DNA from: an uncultured Eubacteriales bacterium
Lineage (GTDB): Bacteria; Bacillota; Clostridia; Oscillospirales; CAG-382
Assembly: GCA_900550505.1 (NCBI GenBank)
Contig: URSI01000022.1
Location: 1-12,023 of the forward strand
Direction: 5' to 3'
DNA: 12,023 bases
The notes beneath the pieces are model-generated. The model was not told where the DNA came from and searched no databases. It saw only the letters and a program-made list of their open reading frames with translations. Below, piece after piece: positions 6,639 to 12,023 of the stretch. A program made the position numbers and the translations under genes. Within the stretch, counting starts at the first letter, position 1; every line of letters starts with the position of its first letter.

Positions 6639-7450
6639 AATTTTCTTCTCGTGACCTTCATATACATACATCACTGTCGAGCTGCGCCGCACGAACGGCC
6701 GACGCTTCCGGATATATCGCTGCTGCCGCACGCGGAGGGTTGGAACTGATCGGGTTTGCAAATCACTACTGGGACGAAGCCGTTCCGGGCGCTTCCGGGT
6801 GGTACGCGCCGCAAAATACCGTGCACGTGCTCTCCTTGAAGAATGAACTCACAAAATGCGCTGAAACTGTTCTGAAAGAGCCGGGCGCCCCGCGTGTGAT
6901 TTTCGGATGCGAAACGGAATATGCAAACGGTACGCTCGGTATCAGCCGTGAGCACGCCGAACTTTTCGACTATGTGCTCGTGCCTCATTCACACACCCAT
7001 ATGCGCGGCTTCGTGCTCCCCGACAGCTGTGACACACCGCGAAAGCACGCGGATTATCTTGTCAGAAGCTTTCTGGGCGTGGCAAATCACCCGCTTGCCG
7101 ACAGGATCACCGGCATAGTGCATCCGTTCGTCCCGGTCGGCACTGCGGACGAACCGGCATGCGAGCTGCTTTCGCTCATAACCGATTCCGATTTTTCCGA
7201 GTGCGCCCGTGCCGCGTTTGAAAATAATATCGCTATTGAACTCAACACCTCGTCACTCGCGCACGCATCAGACAAACTCATGTATGAATACTCAAGGTTC
7301 TTCCATTGCTGTAAAGATGCCGGATGTGCCTTTTTTGCCGGGAGCGATAAACACGATATCATATGCGAGCCCGAAAAAGACATTTTCTTCACGGTAGACG
7401 AAATAGCCGAAAAGCTTTTCGGCAGCGAAGTCCGTATGCTTGAACTTTAA
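6635..7450 (+). CDS. PHP domain protein (metal-dependent phosphoesterase)
   Basis: This 271-residue protein has the metal-binding pattern of the PHP superfamily: DLHIHTS (H9, H11), FANH (H44), FGCETEY (E93/E95), PHSHTH (H118, H120), GIVHP (H163) and GSDKHD (D238, H240). These residues usually bind two or three divalent metals and hydrolyse phosphate esters. The layout resembles stand-alone histidinol-phosphatase-like PHP proteins (COG1387), but no histidine genes are nearby. PHP domains also occur as nucleases in DNA polymerases, so a nucleotide or DNA substrate is possible given the coupling to nth; this is inference. The start overlaps the nth stop (ATGA), and GGAGAACGGAAC precedes it. A terminator follows directly. 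Confidence 0.88.
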   Translation: MKFSSRDLHIHTSLSSCAARTADASGYIAAAARGGLELIGFANHYWDEAVPGASGWYAPQNTVHVLSLKNELTKCAETVLKEPGAPRVIFGCETEYANGTLGISREHAELFDYVLVPHSHTHMRGFVLPDSCDTPRKHADYLVRSFLGVANHPLADRITGIVHPFVPVGTADEPACELLSLITDSDFSECARAAFENNIAIELNTSSLAHASDKLMYEYSRFFHCCKDAGCAFFAGSDKHDIICEPEKDIFFTVDEIAEKLFGSEVRMLEL

Positions 7451-7466
7451 ATATGACGACAACGAA

Positions 7467-7499
7467 AAAGGTCCGTCACCGTTGCGGTGACGGACCTTT
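7467..7499. terminator. Bidirectional rho-independent terminator
   Basis: A perfect 14-bp stem (7467-7480 with 7486-7499; core GGTCCGTCACC) has a 5-base loop. It is flanked by an A5 run on the left and TTTATT on the right. An outer inverted repeat, AAATATGA (7449-7456) with TCATATTT (7502-7509), wraps it and reaches into the PHP stop codon. It closes both the PHP operon and the minus-strand lipoprotein gene ending at 7528. Confidence 0.9.
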
Positions 7500-7527
7500 A
7501 TTCATATTTGAAACATTCACCGGTACA

Positions 7528-10107
7528 TCAGTCGATCTCAATAACAACAGTGTATTCCTCTGAAACGCCATAGCCGAAATCAGCCACCACAGTAAAGCTG
7601 TCCGTTCCGACAAATCTCCTCGGAGCCGTATACATAAAGCTGCCGTCGCGGTCGATACGCAGCGACCCGTACACCGGAGACACCGTCTGTACTATTCGAT
7701 ATTCGTCCTCGGTACCGCTCATCGTGAAATTACCGGAGCATATTATCCCTCTCACGTCGTAAGAAGCCTCAAGTGTACCCGAAACTACTGCCTGTCCCTG
7801 ATTGTAGTCATCACCAAGCTGTTTTTTCGCAAAGAGATATGTGTCGCGATATATGGCGCGCGTTGCCTCATAAGGACTTTCGAGCGCAGTTATGAGCTCA
7901 CCCGGAAGAGCACCGAGATAATATACCTTGAGCGCATCCATATAGCCGAGCTCGACGCCGTATTCCAGATACTGCTTATATTTTACGACCGCCGCAGAAT
8001 TCAGGACATCGTCGCACTCTATCTCCACGCACATGCCGTAAAGCTTTGCCTGAGTCGCGCAGGCTTCAAGCCTTGTGGTATCGGTAGTGGTAAAGGCATA
8101 ATTCGGCTGGAGACATGCAGTAGCTATCCCGTATTCTCTCCAGTCGGTGAACCCTTTTGCATCGTAATAGGGTATCCAAAGCAGATCATAGCCGAGACCG
8201 TCAAGGTATTCGACCGTATAATCGAGCAGATCACCCGCTTCCTCACCGGTTCCTATGATACTCTCTTCCTGCCAATAGAACCCGATGATCTCAAGATTTT
8301 CAAGCCCGGACGCCTCGAACCGCGCAAGCTGCGTGTCGATCATCCATTTTACCGCCATACGGCGGTTCGCCGCATCGGTCAGAGGATCGTCAACGCCGTC
8401 TCCGTCAATATCACCGAAGCTGTTCGCAGTACCGTCCTCAAGAGTAGCGAACGGCTGAAGTATCGAGAGCAGTATCCCGCCCTTGTACCCGTCAAGCCCG
8501 AGTGCCTCTGCTGTCATGCCCACAGCTTCATCGAGCGCGTCAAGATTATATCCCTCAAGGAACTGCGCCTCTATGTAGTGCTTCCAGCCCACGAGCGTGC
8601 GTCTGTATTCTTCGGTGACATAGGCAGAGGTGGGTGATATCACAAATCCGTCCATAAATGTATCGACAATGGTATCGCCTTCCATGTATGCGACATACGG
8701 CAGGTAATCCTCGACCGTATTCATGGCGTAGTCAAAATCGAACTTGCCCGGCTCGCCGCTGCCCATGGCAGTACAGAGTATGTTCGTACGCCCGTGGTAA
8801 TCGGTAGCATACCTGTCGTACAGACCCGCAGAAGGATCAACTTTCAGCGCCGTGTCCGTCACCTGCTTCGTACCTGTAACGGTAAATTCGGTAGCTGCGG
8901 CGTGTGTAGGCGTGCGGAACGCGAATTTCACATAGCGTGCCGCGATGACGCAGCCGAAATCCACCTCAAAAACAAGCGCAGTCGCTTCCTGCCCGTAAGA
9001 TTCGTAATCGATATCATATTTGCCCATCCCTTGCCAGTCACGCCCGTTTTCGCTCACACTGACGATCACGGCCTCCGGAAGGAAGATCCCCCATGATTTG
9101 AAGCTGACGAGTGAGCCGCCGGCAGAACTTATCCCGGATATGTGCTCAAGGTCAATGATCACCGTCCTGCCTTCACCTCGGGTAAACCTGAATATACCTT
9201 CCGCCGTCCATCCTGCCACCCCGGAATTACGTCCGTCGGTCAGGACACCCGCGTCTTCAAGGGGACTGTTGTTTGTCTCGTCGGCGTTATCCGCGGGAAT
9301 AGGTGAAAAAGAATCTATATATACCTTTTTCCCCAAAGCAAGATTATCCGTCTCCGTATAAGACTCGCTGTTGCTGTCCCAATATGTGTTATCGTCGCTT
9401 CCGGAGAACGGATCGCCGTAGTAGTCATCTACCGTGTCAGGCGTTTCCGTGTAATCCTCGTCATAAACATATGCCGATATCTCACCCAGGAAGAACCATC
9501 CGAACTCCTGCTTTGAAAAATCAAATCTGAGATACCGCGCATCCACTTCACGGGCAAACCTGAAGATGTAGTCATATGTCTGAACATCAAGCAGATCAGT
9601 CGGAGTCTGAAGGGTACCGACAAGTATATACTCCTCATCCTCACCCGCCGCGTAAACGCTCACGGACGAAGGCAATCCTATCCCGTAGGGAACATTTCTG
9701 AACGAACGAATATCGATATCCGTTATACCAGTCACGACCTCTCCGAGATCAAAACTCACCGTCTGAACCGCACCGCCCGTATAACCGACCCAGTTATACT
9801 TGTCAAAGGAATCCGCTCGGATCCCATCCGTCAGTTTGGTCCCGTCATCAGGGTATGCCTCCCCGTATTCGCGTTCGGTCGTATAGCTTTTGCCTTCAAG
9901 CACATTGCGGCGACCCCCTTCGCGCGTGGCAGTATCGCCCAGGAACGCGTCAAGCGAAAGCTGATAACTGCCGGGCTGTTTCGAATCTGTGCTGCTTGTT
10001 TCCCCGTTACTGACCGTCGCCGACACGTCAGAAGTGGATTCCTTCACATCACATCCCGCCATGAAAAGTAAAATCAGAGCCACGAATAACGCCATCAATC
10101 GCTTCAT
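7528..10107 (-). CDS. Large surface lipoprotein: two discoidin-like regions, DUF4855 core, Ig/cadherin-like C-terminus
   Basis: The 859-residue product starts with a lipoprotein signal peptide (hydrophobic 4-17, lipobox M-A-G-C19), so it should be lipid-anchored outside the membrane. A low-complexity Ser/Thr linker (about 20-50) follows. Regions about 70-213 and 255-412 look like discoidin (F5/8 type C) carbohydrate-binding folds: NLALGK at 255-260, and closing strands RYLRFDF (191-197) and RYVKFAF (391-397). Between them lies an acidic, Tyr-rich linker. Residues about 438-765 match my memory of DUF4855, with YLPYVAYMEG, DTFMDGF and IIGFYWQEES (607-616). A DIDGDGVDD loop (566-574) resembles a calcium site. 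The C-terminus (about 775-859; DGSFMYTAPRRFVGTDSFTV) is Ig/cadherin-like. It probably binds or processes polysaccharide, but activity is unproven. AAAGGA sits seven bases before the ATG. Confidence 0.85.
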   Translation of the reverse strand: MKRLMALFVALILLFMAGCDVKESTSDVSATVSNGETSSTDSKQPGSYQLSLDAFLGDTATREGGRRNVLEGKSYTTEREYGEAYPDDGTKLTDGIRADSFDKYNWVGYTGGAVQTVSFDLGEVVTGITDIDIRSFRNVPYGIGLPSSVSVYAAGEDEEYILVGTLQTPTDLLDVQTYDYIFRFAREVDARYLRFDFSKQEFGWFFLGEISAYVYDEDYTETPDTVDDYYGDPFSGSDDNTYWDSNSESYTETDNLALGKKVYIDSFSPIPADNADETNNSPLEDAGVLTDGRNSGVAGWTAEGIFRFTRGEGRTVIIDLEHISGISSAGGSLVSFKSWGIFLPEAVIVSVSENGRDWQGMGKYDIDYESYGQEATALVFEVDFGCVIAARYVKFAFRTPTHAAATEFTVTGTKQVTDTALKVDPSAGLYDRYATDYHGRTNILCTAMGSGEPGKFDFDYAMNTVEDYLPYVAYMEGDTIVDTFMDGFVISPTSAYVTEEYRRTLVGWKHYIEAQFLEGYNLDALDEAVGMTAEALGLDGYKGGILLSILQPFATLEDGTANSFGDIDGDGVDDPLTDAANRRMAVKWMIDTQLARFEASGLENLEIIGFYWQEESIIGTGEEAGDLLDYTVEYLDGLGYDLLWIPYYDAKGFTDWREYGIATACLQPNYAFTTTDTTRLEACATQAKLYGMCVEIECDDVLNSAAVVKYKQYLEYGVELGYMDALKVYYLGALPGELITALESPYEATRAIYRDTYLFAKKQLGDDYNQGQAVVSGTLEASYDVRGIICSGNFTMSGTEDEYRIVQTVSPVYGSLRIDRDGSFMYTAPRRFVGTDSFTVVADFGYGVSEEYTVVIEID

Positions 10108-10149
10108 ATCATATTCCTTTCATCGCAATACGTTTCCGACTTTAACATG

Positions 10150-10178
10150 ATGATACCACATTATACTGTTTCTTGCAA
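10150..10178 (-). promoter_or_regulatory. Possible promoter for the DUF4855 lipoprotein gene
   Basis: On the minus strand, TTGCAA (10178-10173) is 17 bp from TATCAT (10155-10150). A perfect TATAAT also lies inside the spacer (10165-10160) but lacks a good -35, so the true -10 is not settled. Confidence 0.4.
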
Positions 10179-10250
10179 TACGGATATCCATTTTTTGACC
10201 ATAGGAATTGCCTTATTGCGATTATTTTGTGCATATATTGCGTTGATTCA

Positions 10251-10274
10251 GTGAAATTTTTCTTGAAATTTCAC
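10251..10274. promoter_or_regulatory. Palindrome over the CarD gene promoter, candidate operator
   Basis: GTGAAATTT (10251-10259), six bases, then AAATTTCAC (10266-10274) form a perfect 9-bp inverted repeat. Its right arm overlaps the -35 element at 10263-10268. There is no T tract and it lies upstream of the transcription start, so a dimeric regulator site is more likely than an RNA hairpin. Self-regulation by the CarD-like protein is possible but not shown; CarD proteins usually bind RNA polymerase rather than a specific palindrome. Confidence 0.5.
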
Positions 10275-10291
10275 AGATTGTGTTGTATAAT
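10263..10291 (+). promoter_or_regulatory. Sigma-A type promoter for the CarD-like gene
   Basis: TTGAAA (10263-10268), a 17-bp spacer and a perfect TATAAT (10286-10291). Transcription should begin near 10298, giving a leader of about 35 bases that carries the ribosome binding site AAAGGAG (10317-10323). Confidence 0.8.
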
Positions 10292-10332
10292 ATATACACA
10301 AAAGCATCGTATTAGGAAAGGAGCTGTCAGTA

Positions 10333-10821
10333 TTGTTTGAAAAGGGTGACCGTCTCGTTTACGGCGTTAACGGTGTCTGTACCGTGGAAGAAATGCGCAG
10401 CCTTGAAATCGCTCCCGGATCTTCGCGGGATTATTATGTACTCAGGCCTTTGAATGATCCCAAGACCACCCTGAGCGTACCTGTTGACAGCCCGCTGACA
10501 TCAAGAATGAGGCCACTGAAAACGCCCGAGGAGATAAAACTGATACTTAAAAGCTCTGCCGAATGTGTGATGAACTGGATCGATAACAGGATAGAGCGCA
10601 ATGCAAAATTCAAAGAGATCATGATAAACGGCGAATGCCGCGAGCTGTACATGATGCTGCTGTGTCTGAAAAAGCGCAGCCATTCACTCGCTGTCAACGG
10701 CAAGCGCCTCTCTGCCGGAGACAACGCAATGATGACTTCCGTACAGCGCGTTCTTCGTGACGAACTCTGCTGTTCGCTCGACATAACACTGGAGGAAGCT
10801 GACCGGCTGTTAGCCGGCTGA
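10333..10821 (+). CDS. CarD family transcriptional regulator
   Basis: The 162-residue protein opens with FEKGDRLVYGVNGVCTVEEM, the typical start of the CarD/CdnL/TRCF RNA-polymerase-interacting domain. A strand-rich region follows (YYVLRPLNDPKTTLSVPVD, 34-52), then an all-helical C-terminal half (about 66-160). Known CarD proteins bind the RNA polymerase beta subunit and stabilise open promoter complexes. The start is TTG at 10333, preceded nine bases upstream by AAAGGAG; no ATG is suitably placed. The helical half carries LMMLLCLKKRSHSLA-like features (ELYMMLLCLKKR, 103-114) seen in Clostridia CarD-like proteins. It has its own promoter with an overlapping palindrome and is convergent with the coiled-coil gene. 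Confidence 0.9.
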   Translation: MFEKGDRLVYGVNGVCTVEEMRSLEIAPGSSRDYYVLRPLNDPKTTLSVPVDSPLTSRMRPLKTPEEIKLILKSSAECVMNWIDNRIERNAKFKEIMINGECRELYMMLLCLKKRSHSLAVNGKRLSAGDNAMMTSVQRVLRDELCCSLDITLEEADRLLAG

Positions 10822-10864
10822 ATACGGTGCGCCCTTTTGGGGCAGATTTACACCAATATGCAAA

Positions 10865-10902
10865 AAGACACACGGGACCGTCATAACGGCACCGTGTGTC
10901 TT
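10865..10902. terminator. Bidirectional rho-independent terminator
   Basis: An 11-bp stem, AAGACACACGG (10865-10875) with 10892-10902, continues after a 2x2 mismatch into CCGT/ACGG around a CATA loop. TTATTAT follows on the plus strand, and five A residues on the left give a U5 tract for the minus-strand gene ending at 10921. Confidence 0.85.
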
Positions 10903-10920
10903 ATTATCATGCGGGCGGTT

Positions 10921-11964
10921 TCAGCTTTTGACTTTCTTTAAGTATACCTTTCCGGGGGCGTCAGCGGTGCGCGACTCGTTTCTCTGGTAAAATTCATTTA
11001 TCTGCACCGGAGTGTACCCCAACTCTTTGGCGACAGTCTCAAACTGAGTGATATTATATACGCGACTGTATATTTGCGACAGTGCGGCCTGTGCCGCCTC
11101 CTCTTCAGCGCCGAGTTTCGCAAGCGTCTGATTCATGCGCGGACCGTTTATTTTTTCCACTATGCGGTAAATGTTGTCATATGCTCGTTCAGCCTGCGTT
11201 TTTATCTCTTCAAGCTCCGTACTGCTCAAATCGCTGAGCACTCCGGGATCATATCCGTGCGTTTTCAGCACAAACTCAACATCGCGAATGTAATCATCGC
11301 CGAGTCCGTCATCCTCACGCGCTTTTTGCAGGTACTCCTTGATCATGCTCGACTGATATTCGCTGAGCTCGTCATTTCCACCGGAAAATCTCTCCATTAG
11401 CGCTTGCGCGAGCGACGAAGCACTCAGCTTCGGCGTATAAGGCTCTGTTGTGTCCGCACCATTGCCGTCGGAGGAATTTCCCGGTGAGCCCTCCGCAGTA
11501 TATTCCATATCAAGCAGATCTTCAAGTCGTTCATTCAGTCTTTCCCTTTCGGACTGCGAATACTGCATGAGCTTTTCTGCCTTTTCACTGTTGAGCGCTG
11601 CCACATCGCTGTCAAGCTGTGATTTTAACTGAGCGTTTGCACTTGCCGCCGCCGTATCGGCAGCGGTGCGCTTATTTGCTTCAATGAGCGTACGGTTGAG
11701 CTCCGCCTGCACGCTTTCTCCGCTTTTTGACAAGCCTCTGTCTGCCGCATACTGACCGAAATTGAGGCGGTCGGCGTATTTCTCTTCTGAAGCCTCGCTC
11801 TTTTTCTGCTCTGCCAGCGCATTATTTGCAGCGACACCCTCCGTATATGCCCGCTCGCTTTCTGCCACGGCGTTACGGTAAAGCTTTTCGAGCTGCTCGT
11901 CGTAGCTGCCGAGCGCCGCAAGCTGCTGTTTGATCTCCTCTATTTCCTTACTGTATTCAGACAT
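10921..11964 (-). CDS. Coiled-coil-rich protein of unknown function
   Basis: I do not recognise a family for this 347-residue protein. It has no signal peptide or membrane segment. Residues 1-150 are almost entirely charged and alanine-rich helix (likely coiled coil), broken by LNFGQYAADRGLSKSGESVQ at 67-86. A Gly/Ser/Asp-rich linker (157-175) leads to a second helical region (about 183-330) and a basic tail ending KVYLKKVKS. The GLSxSG-in-helix pattern reminds me of structural proteins in Clostridia prophages, but the evidence is thin. I chose ATG 11964 because AAAGGAG sits five bases upstream; a GTG at 11979 would lie over that ribosome binding site. It may be co-transcribed with whatever gene ends at 11985. 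Confidence 0.8.
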   Translation of the reverse strand: MSEYSKEIEEIKQQLAALGSYDEQLEKLYRNAVAESERAYTEGVAANNALAEQKKSEASEEKYADRLNFGQYAADRGLSKSGESVQAELNRTLIEANKRTAADTAAASANAQLKSQLDSDVAALNSEKAEKLMQYSQSERERLNERLEDLLDMEYTAEGSPGNSSDGNGADTTEPYTPKLSASSLAQALMERFSGGNDELSEYQSSMIKEYLQKAREDDGLGDDYIRDVEFVLKTHGYDPGVLSDLSSTELEEIKTQAERAYDNIYRIVEKINGPRMNQTLAKLGAEEEAAQAALSQIYSRVYNITQFETVAKELGYTPVQINEFYQRNESRTADAPGKVYLKKVKS

Positions 11965-11984
11965 ATTTTCTCCTTTCACCCATA

Positions 11985-12023
11985 TTATCCGGATTCGCCT
12001 TCAAAAGTCACGGCGAGCAGTCG
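11985..12023 (-). CDS. Possible C-terminal end of an upstream gene
   Basis: The only minus-strand frame open from the right edge reads RLLAVTFEGESG and stops at TAA (11987-11985), 20 bases before the coiled-coil gene's start. That spacing suits an operon partner, and both other frames stop early. Twelve codons are too few to identify anything. Confidence 0.4.
   Translation of the reverse strand, partial: RLLAVTFEGESG

Noticed and set aside
9225..9897. Repeat unit or dockerin module in the lipoprotein
   Set aside because: The two discoidin-like regions are divergent, not a recent duplication. The single DIDGDG loop lacks the paired 22-residue repeats of a dockerin.
10207..10242. ATTGCC/ATTGCG repeats at 10207, 10215 and 10237
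   Set aside because: Six-base matches in AT-rich intergenic DNA with uneven spacing are likely chance.
11965..11979. GTG start at 11979 for the coiled-coil gene
   Set aside because: It would translate the ribosome binding site AAAGGAG itself. The ATG at 11964 is correctly spaced.
1..12023. tRNA, rRNA, CRISPR, insertion sequence or toxin-antitoxin pair
   Set aside because: No cloverleaf, regular repeat-spacer array, transposase motif or paired small genes were seen in a manual reading.

Overview
The window looks like chromosome from a Gram-positive gut-type bacterium of the class Clostridia (Bacillota), probably near the Oscillospirales. Four things point there: strong sigma-A style promoters (TTGACA/TATAAT with 17-bp spacers), AGGAGG-like ribosome binding sites, moderate GC content, and a gene set typical of that group (DUF4364, COG2426 membrane protein, DUF362 ferredoxin, CarD-like regulator, DUF4855 lipoprotein). 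This placement is an inference, since there is no rRNA or other taxonomic marker here. I see no tRNA, rRNA, insertion sequence, CRISPR array or attachment site.

Layout, left to right. (1) 1-407, minus: COG2426 small membrane exporter family, cut by the window edge. (2) 595-870, plus: small conserved protein of the family often mislabelled polyA polymerase, divergent from (1), each with a near-consensus promoter. (3) 1007-1606, minus: membrane-anchored or lipoprotein-like protein of unknown function, sharing a bidirectional terminator with (2). (4) 1788-2903, plus: DUF362 protein with two 4Fe-4S motifs. (5) 2989-5228, minus: acyl carrier protein followed by a long U32 protein (RlhA/YdcP-like), with overlapping stop and start codons. 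(6) 5446-7450, plus: DUF4364 protein, endonuclease III and a PHP-domain protein, linked by two ATGA overlaps. (7) 7528-10107, minus: an 859-residue lipoprotein with two discoidin-like regions, a DUF4855 core and an Ig/cadherin-like C-terminus. (8) 10333-10821, plus: CarD-like regulator starting at TTG, with a palindrome over its -35 element. (9) 10921-11964, minus: coiled-coil-rich protein of unknown family, preceded by what may be the last codons of another gene.

All four convergent junctions carry one compact hairpin with A and T tracts on both sides, so each strand switch is closed by a bidirectional terminator. The housekeeping content is fatty-acid synthesis (ACP), RNA modification (probable, U32) and DNA base-excision repair (Nth). 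The outward-facing content is the exporter-like protein and two surface proteins. Nothing here is clearly a complete undescribed system. The best leads are the DUF4855 surface protein as a possible glycan-active enzyme, the acpP-U32 and DUF4364-nth-PHP couplings, the coiled-coil gene at the right edge, and two palindromes that may be operators.
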